Positions 34,658 to 45,129 are shown, counted from the first letter of the stretch. The stretch: DNA of 64,000 nucleotides from TMED23 sp913054205 (GCA_046582495.1 JAYGEG010000152.1:1-64000); one strand, 5' to 3'. Translations and numbers: made by a program. Notes: generated by a model from the letters alone, not told the origin.

Positions 34658-36898
34658 TTAAGCGTCCAGCGTTTTTTCGCGAGACGCAATGCGCTCGGAA
34701 TCGGCAAGCGGAATATCTATCCAAAACGAACTGCCTTCGCCAGCGGTACTCAAAAAATCAATACGACCGTTCATCTGCTCGATATAATGTTTTGTTACGC
34801 AAAGACCAACACCTGTTCCAGCAATATTTCCGGCCTCTTGGCCTAGCCGTTCAAACGGTGCAAATATGCCCGATTTCCGATCACGCGAGATTCCTTGACC
34901 ATTATCCTTTACGGTAAACCGAATTAACCCGTCCGGCAGTTCCTGAGTAGAAATTTCAACTTTGCCGCCTTTTTTATTGTAATTGGCTGCGTTGACTAGG
35001 AGATGATTGAAAGCATCTCTAAATAATTTTTTTTGATCGGCGCGGAGACGCGGTAGCTCATCCGGCGAAACATTTTGAATAACCTCGACTCCGCGTTCGT
35101 CGGCAAGCAACCTCAATTCGCTGATGCAATTTACAAAATCATCAGAAAAATCAAAATTTTGGATATCGAGTTCAACTGGCCCAAACTCAACTTGGGACAA
35201 CTCCAAGATGCCATCAATCAGACCCAGCAAAGATTCGCCACTCATTCTAATTTGTTGCAGATAATTTGAATATTTGTGTTTCAAACCATCTTCGAAATCG
35301 CGCGCCACCATATTATTTAAACCCAATATTGCGCTAAGCGGTGTTCTCAATTCAAAGCCAATTGAAGATATAAATTTTGATTTTGCAGAATCTGCTTCAT
35401 CGGCTCTATTTTTAGCTTCAGCTAGTTCCCATTCTGTATAACTTTCGGCCGATACATCTACATGAATTCCGATCAACCATCCATCATCAAGCTTACGGCG
35501 ATAGGCTTTCGAGATTCTACCATTTGGTCGCTTCACGATCTGTGTGGTCGATAGCCCGCTTAAATTGGCCACATCTTTCCCCACCCAGGATGCTTTATCC
35601 TCCGTCATAGTGCCAAGCTTATTTAAATACTCCCAGCGAAATTCACAAAATTCCTGATAGGTAACACCAACTTCCAAAATACCCTGCCAATGAGGATACA
35701 GATTCTCTATCGCTTTATTCATAAACTGAAGAACACCGTCAGGATCCCAAAGAACGACACCGATATCAAATTGGTCCAAGGCATTGAAAAAGCGCATTTG
35801 AGTTGACCGAGTTTCACCTTGAGCAACCACTTCTGCGGTTTCATCTATACCGATCACCCTAAACCCAGAAAATTTACCACTATGATCTCTCAACGGCGCT
35901 CCAGATAGGCGGCGATAAAATTTTTCTCCATTGGGCAATATCCAACAGATTTTCAAATCTCTGAACTCTTTTTTGCTTTCGAGTGCATTTTTGAAGGCTA
36001 CTTTGTCCTCCTCAGATAATGCCAAATCCGTTTCTCAGGCCAATTTACCTAATATTGTCACATTCAATTCGCGCACTATCTTCGAAACTGAGGGTGCGTA
36101 AATAATATTATGATTGGCGTCCGATTCCCAATATCGATCAGCGGCTACATCAGCAAAGCCCTTAAATCATTCCTCGCTGATTTTAAGAGCTATTTCGCGT
36201 TCTTCCCGAACTTCAATTTCCTTGGTCAGTTCGAGAGTTCGGTCCGCCACCAATTCTTCAAGGTGGTCGTGACAAACCATTAATTCTGCGCCCTGCTCTT
36301 GAACTCGACCGACGAGCGTCATAAGCGCACCCATGAGGCCAGCCAAACACAGAATTAACGAACCAATAGTAACAAAAAATACAATTGAGGTAGCTGTCCA
36401 CGCGCCCTTGCTGGTGTTGAAAACCGCGGCATCAACTGAAATCAATAAATCGCCGGAGGAAACGCCATAGCCAATTGCGATGATGCTGAGCATACATATG
36501 CAGATGGCATAAATGGCTTTATCCACACCAAGGAAGATGGCGGCTAAAATGCAAACAGCCATATATCCTGGAATGCCCATACTGAGCAAACCAAGATTAA
36601 ATATCCCAAATGTCGAAATAACAAAGAGACAGGCAATTGTCGTATAGGATCTGACCTGATGAGAAAATTTAGTGCGAAATACCGCTATAAGCCACCAAAT
36701 CCCCATCGTCGCTAAAGTCGGCAGTTGAATCGCCTGCCACCCGACATCAATACTGCGATAGATCAATCCCCCAAGGGCGGATATCAATAAGAAAGAAACC
36801 ATCAGCAAATAGGCACTACTGATCTTAACGCGAATCACATCTACACTAAGACTCATCGCCAATATTCTCGAAGGAAAATAAATTCTTCCTATCAGCAT
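34658..36898 (-). pseudogene. Decayed membrane PAS histidine kinase with two in-frame TGA codons
   Basis: One minus-strand frame from ATG at 36898 (or 36856) to the stop at 34658 encodes a whole hybrid-type sensor: six or so hydrophobic helices, a coiled coil ending ALKISEE, two PAS domains and HisKA-HATPase. TGA interrupts it at 36169-36167 (ISEE then FKGFAD, where an Arg is usual) and at 36037-36035 (GKLA then ETDL) inside the first PAS. The H-box reads FISSIGFELRTPLSAI, with Phe where the phosphorylated His should be, so it could not autophosphorylate. The HATPase N and G boxes remain (LLVNAANYN, VKDNGQGIS, GTGVGLCV). Likely a decaying gene; the last 455 codons have no ATG start near 36025. 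Confidence 0.75.
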
Positions 36899-37111
36899 TC
36901 TGTAAAAATTTGGTCATCTAAGATTTATCAACCAACCTGTATCAGCTCTTTCGCAGTCTTCTATTAGTATTTGTTAATTAGAGCGTCAAATATCAACAGT
37001 TTAGTGGCTAAAAGGGACATTTTTCGTCGAAAATGGCCTGTTTAATTCTCCGAAATTGTTAAAACACAGAAATCGAGTAAAATAGTATGCAAAAACACTG
37101 TATTTGATGTG

Positions 37112-38554
37112 CTAGCGATCTGGATTTAATATTTGGCCCAATTTTGGTCGGAATATCACAAATACTGCCAGCAGAAAGATGCCGCCAAAAATCGCTCCAT
37201 TCACGGCTAACGTAATGATGCTGTCTGAAATGGCCATATCAGATGCTTGACCAAGTTCAAAAGAAACGCCCCAAACACCTGCCACACCGGCAGCCATACA
37301 AAGGCAGGCACGGAAAATTACGCCAGCGTGAAAAGTCGATGTTTTAGTATAAAATTTATAGGCCACGCCAAGAGTGATAACAGACTGGCTTATCAGTGAG
37401 GCGTAGGCTGCTCCGATAATGCCAAATTTGGGAATAAAGATAAAATTGAGGATAACGTTGAGAATCGCCCCAGCCAACGTCGCGTACATATGAAAACGCT
37501 CATCATTCCAGGCAAGCAATGGATTTCCGTAGACGATGCGAAGATGCATCATCACCATGCTCGCCATCAATATAAGCAGTGTCGGTCCGGCCTCCGAGAA
37601 CGCCGAGCCATATAGAATGCGTAAGATCAGATCCGGAAATAACGCGATAAAAATGACCAATGGCAAACTTAAAATGAGAACTGATATCGCAAATGACTTA
37701 CTACGATCTTGGCGCAATTGCTGATCATCCCACCCTGCTGATAGGCTTGGGAAAAACGGTGCAGCAAGCAGGCCCACGGGAATCATCGTCAGGCCAACAA
37801 TCTTAAAAGCGCTCACATAGAGGCCGGTTTGTTCATTCGTGGACATCAACCCCAGCATCACGGCATCGGTGTTAAATATGATGGTGTGCATCACCCCCGA
37901 GACAGCCATCGGCAATGCAACGGACAATATGTGACGCCACTTATCCGGGGCAAAGGAAAGGCCTAGACCATTTACATTTCGGCGGGCATAGAGCCAAACA
38001 GAACCGACGGCGATTGCACCCGCAACGACCGGAATAATAGCCGCTGTCATCAGATCATCCGGTGAACGCACAAATATAATTATTGAAATTAACGTCAAAA
38101 GCGCCGTCGCAATTTGCCGAAGGCCGTTGATGCCCATGCGCTCAAGACCTTGAAAAACAAAATCGAGCACAAAGACCGACACAAAAATGCCGCCAGCTTG
38201 AATAAGAAGAACTGTTTTTTCCGATTGGTTTCGATCCAGCGAAAAGACGATTAAGATAAAGGCAACATAGGCAGCCACAGACAACGTCAATCGAAGGCCA
38301 ATGATCGGACTGGTGATCGATCCTGCTTCATTGGGGTCTCGGGCAATGGCCCGTGCGCCGGCCATATCCGTGCTCAAACTCGCGACAATGCCCAACAATG
38401 CCAGAAATGCAGTGCCAAAACCAAGCACGCCAAAGCCATCGGTCCCCAATGCTCGTGCCAGCAACGCGGAGGAGAAAAGACCGGCGATAGAGGCAACGAT
38501 CTGCGCCGCCGTCAATACTTTGATATTGCGTAAAATGGTTGAGGTAAAAGTCAT
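37112..38554 (-). CDS. Wzx-like oligosaccharide flippase
   Basis: A 480-residue membrane protein with about 12-14 hydrophobic helices of the MOP/polysaccharide-export superfamily. SSALLARALGTDGFGVLGFG near residues 28-47 is typical of the first repeat, and FIPKFGIIGAAYASLISQSV of the second. It probably moves a lipid-linked glycan across the inner membrane. No glycosyltransferase or polymerase lies beside it, so its glycan is unknown. It is alone between the decayed kinase (213-bp AT-rich gap without other genes) and the DUF1015 gene. Confidence 0.85.
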   Translation of the reverse strand: MTFTSTILRNIKVLTAAQIVASIAGLFSSALLARALGTDGFGVLGFGTAFLALLGIVASLSTDMAGARAIARDPNEAGSITSPIIGLRLTLSVAAYVAFILIVFSLDRNQSEKTVLLIQAGGIFVSVFVLDFVFQGLERMGINGLRQIATALLTLISIIIFVRSPDDLMTAAIIPVVAGAIAVGSVWLYARRNVNGLGLSFAPDKWRHILSVALPMAVSGVMHTIIFNTDAVMLGLMSTNEQTGLYVSAFKIVGLTMIPVGLLAAPFFPSLSAGWDDQQLRQDRSKSFAISVLILSLPLVIFIALFPDLILRILYGSAFSEAGPTLLILMASMVMMHLRIVYGNPLLAWNDERFHMYATLAGAILNVILNFIFIPKFGIIGAAYASLISQSVITLGVAYKFYTKTSTFHAGVIFRACLCMAAGVAGVWGVSFELGQASDMAISDSIITLAVNGAIFGGIFLLAVFVIFRPKLGQILNPDR

Positions 38555-38644
38555 TAAACCGCTCTAATTCCCCCATAAGCTCTAATAGTTTAACGACGTT
38601 ATATCAGGAAGCTCAGGCCACAACCTTAAATTATTATGGATTAA

Positions 38645-39904
38645 TTATTCCAGAACCAAAGACACCATGCCATCCGCGAGCTTGGGCTCGAACCAGGTGC
38701 TTTTTGGCGGCATAACCTCCTCGGCATCAGCAACCGACATAAGATCTGCCATGCTGGTCGGAAAAAGCGCGAAGGCAACGGCCCAATCGCCGCTATCGAC
38801 ACGCTTTTCAAGCTCGCTCATACCCCGAATACCACCGATAAAGTCAATTCGCGGATCGATACGTGGATCACCAATCGCCAATATCGGTTCCAACAGGCGA
38901 GATGTCAAAATCGCGATATCCAACTGATCAACCGGCGAGCCACCGCTCGGCGCAGGCTGCTTTAACGAAAGCGCATACCATTTGCCGTCCAGATACATAC
39001 CGAAGCTGTTTCGCGTCGATGGTTTTGCAGTTTCATTTTTTTCTGCCACCTCAAACCCAACCCCAATGCTTTCAAGAAATTCAGCCGGTGTGAGCCCGTT
39101 TAAATCTTTGACGACGCGATTGTAATCAAGAATTTGAACTTCTGCCTCTGGAAAACTAACGATTAAAAAGGTGTTGTACGGTTCATCACCGCTGTGATTT
39201 GGGTTGGCCTCTTTGCGGGCTGCGGTCACTCTAGAGGCAGCAGCAGAACGATGGTGGCCATCGGCGATATAAATTACACCGAGCCGATCAAAACCTTCTG
39301 TAAGGCTCGCAATATCCTCGGGCTCTGTCACCACCCAAAGCGTATGCTCAACATTTCCTTCGCCGATCACATGGTAGTCAGCGGCGCCCTTTACAGTGCG
39401 CTGAATGACTTCTTCGAGCAAAGAATCTGGCTTATGGGTCGTAAAAACCGGACCCGTTTGTGCATTGACGGCATCGATTTGACGCACCCGATCAGTTTCT
39501 TTATCGGGGCGGGTAAACTCATGGCGGCGTATGAGATTGGCTTCGTAAGCCTCAACCGAGCCAGCACCGACAATGCCGGTCTGAATATGGTTCCCCATTT
39601 GCACACGATAGATATAGTAATAGTCGTCCGCATCCCGCCGCAAAATACCTTCACTTACCATACGATTTATATTTTCCGTGGCTTTGGCATAAACCTCGTC
39701 AGAATAGACATCCGTTCCTTCCGGCAAATCTATCTCAGGCTTGGAGATATGGAGAAAACTCCACGGCTTTTCTTGTGCCAATGCACGGGCTTCTTCGGTG
39801 TTCACCACATCATAGGGCGGCGCCACAACTTCTTGCGCCAAATCTGCAACGGGGCGGAGGGCGGCAAATGGATAGACCAGATGCTTTTTCTGAAGATCAC
39901 TCAA
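38645..39904 (-). CDS. DUF1015 family protein
   Basis: A 419-residue cytoplasmic protein. YPFAALRPVADLAQEVVAPPYDVV at the start and YIADGHHRSAAASRVTAARK in the middle are hallmarks of DUF1015, a ParB/HtpG-like fold often found near serine biosynthesis genes. The start is a TTG with AGGAAAA upstream. Its function is not established. It ends 90 bp before the flippase start region and lies 140 bp after the degP end on the same strand. Confidence 0.85.
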   Translation of the reverse strand: MSDLQKKHLVYPFAALRPVADLAQEVVAPPYDVVNTEEARALAQEKPWSFLHISKPEIDLPEGTDVYSDEVYAKATENINRMVSEGILRRDADDYYYIYRVQMGNHIQTGIVGAGSVEAYEANLIRRHEFTRPDKETDRVRQIDAVNAQTGPVFTTHKPDSLLEEVIQRTVKGAADYHVIGEGNVEHTLWVVTEPEDIASLTEGFDRLGVIYIADGHHRSAAASRVTAARKEANPNHSGDEPYNTFLIVSFPEAEVQILDYNRVVKDLNGLTPAEFLESIGVGFEVAEKNETAKPSTRNSFGMYLDGKWYALSLKQPAPSGGSPVDQLDIAILTSRLLEPILAIGDPRIDPRIDFIGGIRGMSELEKRVDSGDWAVAFALFPTSMADLMSVADAEEVMPPKSTWFEPKLADGMVSLVLE

Positions 39905-40001
39905 CGTATTTTCCTAATTTGAACAGCCAGAGGGGAAGGCATATGTAGCAAGCTTGCCGCTTAAGTTAAACCCGGAACTTTGCCATAAGTCACATAAAAA
40001 A

Positions 40002-40028
40002 AGCGGCACCTCTAGGAACCGCTTTTTT
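40002..40028. terminator. Bidirectional terminator after degP
   Basis: AGCGG (40002-40006) pairs with CCGCT (40019-40023), with runs of A before and T after, so both strands end in U-tracts. It lies 20 bp after the degP stop and insulates it from the DUF1015 gene. Confidence 0.75.
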
Positions 40029-40047
40029 AAATCAATTTGTATCGATA

Positions 40048-41511
40048 CTATTTTTTGTTAAGTCGCAATGCAACGAACCTAAGTCCTGCCTGACCTTCAA
40101 TGAGCAGCAAAACGGATTTCCGCCCGGATGACTTGGCTTCGTCGATCCATTTTTTCACTTCCTTTGGCGATTTAACTTCATTTTGGCTCACCTCGACGAT
40201 GACATCACCAGCTTTGATGCCTTTTTCAGCCGCAGCGCCTTCTTTTTCGACACCGACAACGACGACACCTTTGGCCTGCTTTTTCAAATTGTAGCGCTTG
40301 CGTATTCCTGCCGTAACCCGGCCAACACTGATACCCAAAGAGGCAATTTTAAGCTCTTCCTCTTTGCCGCCCTCTTCGCCCAAATTTTTTCGACTCACGT
40401 TAGCAACTTGCTCTTCATCCAGTTCACCAACACTCACTTGGGTGGTTTCTTTTTTACCGTCGCGCCAAACCTCTACGTCAACTTTCTTATCAATATCGGT
40501 TTCGGCGACAATTTTCGGCAAATTGCGCATTTCTTTAACCGGTTGATTGTTGAATTTTAGAATAACGTCACCCGCCTTTATATTGCCTTTAGCGGCAGGG
40601 CTATTCTCAGTCACACTGGCGACCAAAGCGCCCTCGGCCTTTTTAAGACCCAAGCTCTCGGCAATTTCCTCGGTCACTATTTGAATGCGGACACCCAACC
40701 AACCACGACGGGTTTTACCGTATTTGACCAATTGATTAATGATGTTATTGGCTATTCTCGACGGAATAGAAAAGCCGATACCGATACTGCCGCCGGAGGG
40801 CGAAATAATTGCTGTATTAATGCCGATGACTTCGCCGTCCATATTAAACAAAGGTCCACCGGAATTGCCTTTGTTAATCGAAGCGTCGGTCTGAATGAAA
40901 TCATCATATGGGCCTGAGTTAATGTTCCGGCCGCGCGCCGAAACAATACCGGCCGTCACGGAACCGCCCTTACAAAATGGATTACCGATTGCAACAACCC
41001 AATCGCCGACACGGATTTTATCCGAATCTCCTAATTTAACCGACGGCAGATCATTTTTCGGTTTTATTCGAAGAACTGCAATATCAGTTTTAGGATCGCG
41101 GCCGATAACTTCGGCTTTCAAGGTTTCGTTGTTTTGCAGAATTACCGTAATTTCATCTGCATCTTGGATCACATGATTGTTGGTAATCACGATGCCTTTT
41201 TTATCGATAATAAAGCCCGAGCCGATCGACGTGGATTTGCGCTGCTGTTGAGGTCTATTACGATCCAAAAAATCGCGGAAATCTTCGAATGGTGATCCTG
41301 GAGGAAATTGAGGAAGTTCCGGCGCTTTACTACTGCCTCGTTTCGAGATGGCTGTGGTCGAAATATTAACCACTGCCGGCAATAATTTTGCGGCCAGATC
41401 AGCAAAACTTTCAGGTGCGGAACGTGCACTTGCCTGAGAGGTGACCAAAACAATAGTCAGTAAAGTTGAAACGACTAATCCATAAAAATGTTTACTGAAA
41501 TAACGCGCCAC
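40048..41511 (-). CDS. degP: Periplasmic serine protease DegP/HtrA (Do family)
   Basis: A 487-residue protease-chaperone for misfolded envelope proteins. An N-terminal signal/anchor (YGLVVSTLLTIVLVTSQASA) precedes the trypsin-like domain with triad His113 (TNNHVI), Asp143 (KTDIAVL) and Ser217 (KGNSGGPL), followed by two PDZ domains. GTG at 41511 with GGAG upstream is preferred over a TTG six codons earlier. It is encoded after hflK-hflC-DUF2065, as in many alphaproteobacteria, and is followed by a strong terminator. The usual next gene in that order, serB, is missing. Confidence 0.95.
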   Translation of the reverse strand: MARYFSKHFYGLVVSTLLTIVLVTSQASARSAPESFADLAAKLLPAVVNISTTAISKRGSSKAPELPQFPPGSPFEDFRDFLDRNRPQQQRKSTSIGSGFIIDKKGIVITNNHVIQDADEITVILQNNETLKAEVIGRDPKTDIAVLRIKPKNDLPSVKLGDSDKIRVGDWVVAIGNPFCKGGSVTAGIVSARGRNINSGPYDDFIQTDASINKGNSGGPLFNMDGEVIGINTAIISPSGGSIGIGFSIPSRIANNIINQLVKYGKTRRGWLGVRIQIVTEEIAESLGLKKAEGALVASVTENSPAAKGNIKAGDVILKFNNQPVKEMRNLPKIVAETDIDKKVDVEVWRDGKKETTQVSVGELDEEQVANVSRKNLGEEGGKEEELKIASLGISVGRVTAGIRKRYNLKKQAKGVVVVGVEKEGAAAEKGIKAGDVIVEVSQNEVKSPKEVKKWIDEAKSSGRKSVLLLIEGQAGLRFVALRLNKK

Positions 41512-41643
41512 TCTCAATTCTCCGATCAAATAACCAATTACTTTTTCGAGGTAATTATCTTGCTACCTTTATATAGATCAAATTAGGGTAAAAACAGGGC
41601 GAATTAACAATCACGCCCTATAAATTCTGCGTGATGCGCTCTT

Positions 41644-41829
41644 CTAGCCGCGAATGAGCCAGACCAAAGCAACGCCGGCGACAGCCGCCGTTAATCCTGC
41701 CCGGCGCAAAGCACTATCCGGTTGATCCAATATTTGGGCCATGAATTTTTTCATTGCTTCCGGAAAGAGCGCGTAAAGCGCCCCTTCCAGAGCAATTGCG
41801 AGAGCAAGAGCCGTGAGAAGATCGATCAC
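41644..41829 (-). CDS. DUF2065 (YjeT-like) small membrane protein
   Basis: A 61-residue protein with two hydrophobic helices: LLTALALAIALEGALYALFP near the N-terminus and AGLTAAVAGVALVWLIRG at the C-terminus, matching DUF2065. It starts with GTG after GAGG, 21 bp beyond the hflC stop. It is regularly found between hflC and degP and may assist the HflKC complex; no function is established. Confidence 0.88.
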   Translation of the reverse strand: MIDLLTALALAIALEGALYALFPEAMKKFMAQILDQPDSALRRAGLTAAVAGVALVWLIRG

Positions 41830-41850
41830 CTGATCTTAAACCTCACCGCT

Positions 41851-42729
41851 CTAATTTTCGGATTTCTTACCGCTGATACTACCAAAAAACTTGAAAAAAT
41901 CGGAATCCGGCGTCAACACCATGGTTGTACCTTCGCCGAAGGCTTCTTCATAGGCTTCCATTGAGCGATAAAACTCAAAGAATTCAATATCCTTGCCAAA
42001 GGCATCGTTGAGAATAGTGGTTTTAGCACCTTCGCCTTCACCCATCAAAATCTGCGATATCATTTTTGCGTCGGCGAGAAGGATGGTTCGATCACGATCA
42101 GCTTCGGCCTGGGTTTTTGCCTTCAACTCGGCACCCTGCGCCCGAAGCTTGGCAGCTTCGGCAATACGTTGTGAGCGCATTCGGTTGTACACCGATTGAC
42201 TGGTCGTTTCCGGTAAATCAGTCCGGCCAATTCGCACATCAATAACTTCGATGCCGAATTGCGGCGCTTGAAGTTTTAGCTGTTTGGTAATGCGTTGCAT
42301 CACTTCATCGCGTTTGTTCGACAACATATCAGCCAGCAAAACCTTACCAACTTCAGAGCGAACGGCTGCATTTAGCCGGCCCCCAAAGATTTGCCGGAAA
42401 TTAGTATCCGTTTGGGCCGTTTTCAGAAACTCCAAAGGATCAACAATTTTATAGCGCACAAAGGAATCGACGTTGATCCGTTTCTGGTCATTCAGGATAA
42501 TTTCTTGAGCCGGAGGATCGAGATCAAGAATACGCCGATCATAGAACGTGACGTTTTGAATGAATGGAAGTTTGAATTTCAAGCCGGGCTCAATTTCGAC
42601 ACGAATCGGATTACCAAATTGCAGTACCAGGGCCGTTTGAGTTTGATGCACGGTGAACAGCGAAGATGAGGCAACGATGCCAAGAACGACAACGACAGCA
42701 CCAACAATAGCGAGAATAACTCTATTCAT
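41851..42729 (-). CDS. hflC: HflC, SPFH-domain membrane protein
   Basis: A 292-residue protein with an N-terminal membrane helix (VILAIVGAVVVVLGIVASSSLF) and a prohibitin/SPFH domain (QFGNPIRVEIEPGLKFKLPF), then a long helical part rich in Ala, Glu and Gln. With HflK it forms a periplasmic-facing cage round the FtsH protease. Its start overlaps the hflK stop by one base. The tail (FFKFFGSISGKKSEN) is typical. Confidence 0.95.
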   Translation of the reverse strand: MNRVILAIVGAVVVVLGIVASSSLFTVHQTQTALVLQFGNPIRVEIEPGLKFKLPFIQNVTFYDRRILDLDPPAQEIILNDQKRINVDSFVRYKIVDPLEFLKTAQTDTNFRQIFGGRLNAAVRSEVGKVLLADMLSNKRDEVMQRITKQLKLQAPQFGIEVIDVRIGRTDLPETTSQSVYNRMRSQRIAEAAKLRAQGAELKAKTQAEADRDRTILLADAKMISQILMGEGEGAKTTILNDAFGKDIEFFEFYRSMEAYEEAFGEGTTMVLTPDSDFFKFFGSISGKKSEN

Positions 42730-43841
42730 TAGTTTGCTCCTTCGCTACGTTTTTTTATTTCCGGGAGTGGGAGATACGGTATTACGCCAGTACCGCCTTG
42801 CCCTTTGTCGATGATCACTTTTTCAGAATCTTTCAAAACTTGTTGCATCCGTTCTAAATAGAGGCGCGTCCGGGTAACTTCCTTGCCGCCTTTATAGGCT
42901 TCATAGACAGACAGGAACCGTTTAGCTTCACCTTCTGCTTCCCGGGTCATCTTTTCTTTATAAGCTGTTGCTTCCTGGATCATCCGTGCAGCTTCACCTT
43001 TTGCCTTCGGGATAATATCGTTGGCGTAGGCTTGCGCTTCGTTTTGCTGACGTTCGCGATCCTGCTTGGCCCGCTGGACGTCGTTGAAAGCATCAATCAC
43101 CTGTTTAGGCGGCTCCACTTTTTGCAGCTTCACAGAATCGATAAACACGCCAGCGCCATAGCTGTCGAGAATTTTCTGGAGAACTTCATGGGTTTTGCTT
43201 TCAACTTGTTGGCGTTGCTTAGCCAACGCATCTTCAAGCGTGTTTTGCCCAACGATCTCGCGAATGGCACTTTCAGACGCCAATTTCACTGTCGCTTCCG
43301 GGTTGCGAATATTAAACAAGAAGTCCGCGGCATTTTTGATGCGCCATTGAACTTGGTAGTCGATATCAATGATGTTTTGATCACCGGTCAGCATCAGGCT
43401 CTCTTCCGGCACATCGCGTACACTGGAATTATGTGCGCCACTTTGACCAATTGTGCGAAAACCAACGCTGGTGATGTTCGTATTGGTGACATCTGGCGTA
43501 AAGACTTCACCGATTGGTCCTGGAAACCAGTAGTTCAGGCCCGGCGACGTCATTTTGACGAATTTACCGAACAACATCTCCACACCTTGCTCACTGGGTT
43601 GCACGCGGTAAAAACCGGTGCCGAGCCAAATAACAACGGCTGCCAGCACGAGCAGAACAATCCGGCGTGCACCGCCACCGCCGCTTGGAATAAATTTTTT
43701 AAATTTATCCTGACTGCGCCGTAGTATTTCTTCAATGCCTGGTGGTTGCGGACCAGAGCCGTCACCGCCGCCCCAAGGTCCTTGTCCACCACCGCCGCCT
43801 GATCCGCCCCAAGGGCCTCCGCGTTGCGTTTCCCAACCCAT
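42729..43841 (-). CDS. hflK: HflK, SPFH-domain membrane protein
   Basis: A 370-residue partner of HflC. A glycine-rich cytoplasmic start (GGPWGGSGGGGGQGPWGGGD) leads to a membrane helix near 66-84 (VLLVLAAVVIWLGTGFY) and the SPFH domain (VEMLFGKFVKMTSPGLNYWF), then a coiled helical region. HflKC modulates FtsH. It heads the leftward unit hflK-hflC-DUF2065-degP and is divergent from the Mrp gene with a 189-bp spacer. Confidence 0.95.
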   Translation of the reverse strand: MGWETQRGGPWGGSGGGGGQGPWGGGDGSGPQPPGIEEILRRSQDKFKKFIPSGGGGARRIVLLVLAAVVIWLGTGFYRVQPSEQGVEMLFGKFVKMTSPGLNYWFPGPIGEVFTPDVTNTNITSVGFRTIGQSGAHNSSVRDVPEESLMLTGDQNIIDIDYQVQWRIKNAADFLFNIRNPEATVKLASESAIREIVGQNTLEDALAKQRQQVESKTHEVLQKILDSYGAGVFIDSVKLQKVEPPKQVIDAFNDVQRAKQDRERQQNEAQAYANDIIPKAKGEAARMIQEATAYKEKMTREAEGEAKRFLSVYEAYKGGKEVTRTRLYLERMQQVLKDSEKVIIDKGQGGTGVIPYLPLPEIKKRSEGAN

Positions 43842-44030
43842 AGTTTTATTCCTTATCTATTTAAATACTAGGTTCTCAAAAACCTGATAATATCAGGCTT
43901 TCGCTGTTTGCAAATTTGCTTAATGCCTTATATGACAGCTTTACCACCCTTGCAACGGCGACTCACGCTTGATTTACCGTTTTGGGCATTTATTTAGTCA
44001 CATTGCAGTTAACATATTGGAGACTTAGAT

Positions 44031-45128
44031 ATGGCGGAGATCACTGCTGAGCAAGTCCTTGAGGCACTAAAACAAATTAAAGACCCGGAAAAAGATCAAA
44101 ATATTGTCGATTTAGGCATGGTATCTGGTCTTCAATTGAAAGACGGGCATGTCGCTTTTGGTATTGAGGTCGACCCTGAACGTGGACCTCAGCTCGAACC
44201 ATTACGCAAAGCCGCAGAGGATATTGTGCATGCCTTGCCGGGCGTCTTGACCGTCACGGCTGTTTTGACCGCAGAGCGGGAAGCTGCGCCTGAGCCTCAA
44301 GCGCCTGCCGGTCCTCCTCCCGGTCCTCCACCCGGTGGACCCGACCAGCAACAAGCTACGTTTCAAAAAATGGATTTGCTCGGTATCGATGCTGTTGTCG
44401 CTGTGGCGTCAGGCAAGGGCGGCGTCGGCAAATCAACCACGGCAGTTAATTTAGCGCTGGCGATGGCGGCTGACGGAAAACGCGTCGGCCTTCTGGACGC
44501 TGATATCTATGGCCCGTCTATTCCACGCATGCTCGGCATCAAGGAGAAACCAACTCAAACCGCCAGCGGTATGATTGCGCCGCTCGAAAATTACGGCATC
44601 AAATGTATGTCGATTGGATTCTTAGTCGAAGAAGAGACCGCGATGATCTGGCGGGGTCCGATGGCAACCGGTGCGCTGGAGCAACTCTTCAAAGATGTTG
44701 CCTGGGGCGAGCTTGATTGCCTTGTGATCGATCTGCCGCCGGGAACCGGCGACATTCATCTGACAATGGCACAACGGGTGCCGCTCTCAGGCGCAATAAT
44801 TGTGTCGACGCCGCAGGATATTGCCCTTGCCGATGCCCGCAAAGGCCTCAGCATGTTTGCCAAAGTCGAAATTCCGGTGCTGGGACTGATCGAAAATATG
44901 AGCTATTTCCATTGCCCGCACTGCGGCGAACGTACTGACATCTTCAGCCATGGCGGCGCCAAAACAGAGGCCGATAAACTGGGCATGGATTTCCTTGGTG
45001 AAATTCCGCTCGATATCGTTATTCGTGAAACCTCAGATAGTGGGCACCCGATTGTCGCCTCTGATCCAGAAAGCGAGCACACCAAAAAATACCTCGAAAT
45101 CGCCGGGAAAATCTGGGCGAAGATCTAA
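44031..45128 (+). CDS. apbC: Mrp/NBP35-type iron-sulfur carrier ATPase
   Basis: A 365-residue P-loop protein that carries Fe-S clusters. Residues 1-85 are a MIP18-like domain (LEALKQIKDPEKDQNIVDLGM), 86-105 a proline-rich linker, then the deviant Walker A SGKGGVGKSTT (127-137), DADIYGPSIPRM, and CPHC within YFHCPHCGERTD for the bridging cluster. GGAG lies before the ATG. It may help mature the Fe-S enzymes here. It ends next to a repeat region. Confidence 0.94.
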   Translation: MAEITAEQVLEALKQIKDPEKDQNIVDLGMVSGLQLKDGHVAFGIEVDPERGPQLEPLRKAAEDIVHALPGVLTVTAVLTAEREAAPEPQAPAGPPPGPPPGGPDQQQATFQKMDLLGIDAVVAVASGKGGVGKSTTAVNLALAMAADGKRVGLLDADIYGPSIPRMLGIKEKPTQTASGMIAPLENYGIKCMSIGFLVEEETAMIWRGPMATGALEQLFKDVAWGELDCLVIDLPPGTGDIHLTMAQRVPLSGAIIVSTPQDIALADARKGLSMFAKVEIPVLGLIENMSYFHCPHCGERTDIFSHGGAKTEADKLGMDFLGEIPLDIVIRETSDSGHPIVASDPESEHTKKYLEIAGKIWAKI

Positions 45129-45129
45129 T

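Noticed and set aside
36035..36169. Recoding of TGA as tryptophan or selenocysteine to explain the interrupted kinase
   Set aside because: TGA ends kynA and several cobalamin genes at the expected place, so it is a normal stop here; no insertion structure was recognised. Decay or error is simpler, though not proven.
36899..37111. AT-rich 213-bp spacer inspected for a small RNA or gene
   Set aside because: No ORF with a ribosome site, no strong hairpin and no similarity recognised.
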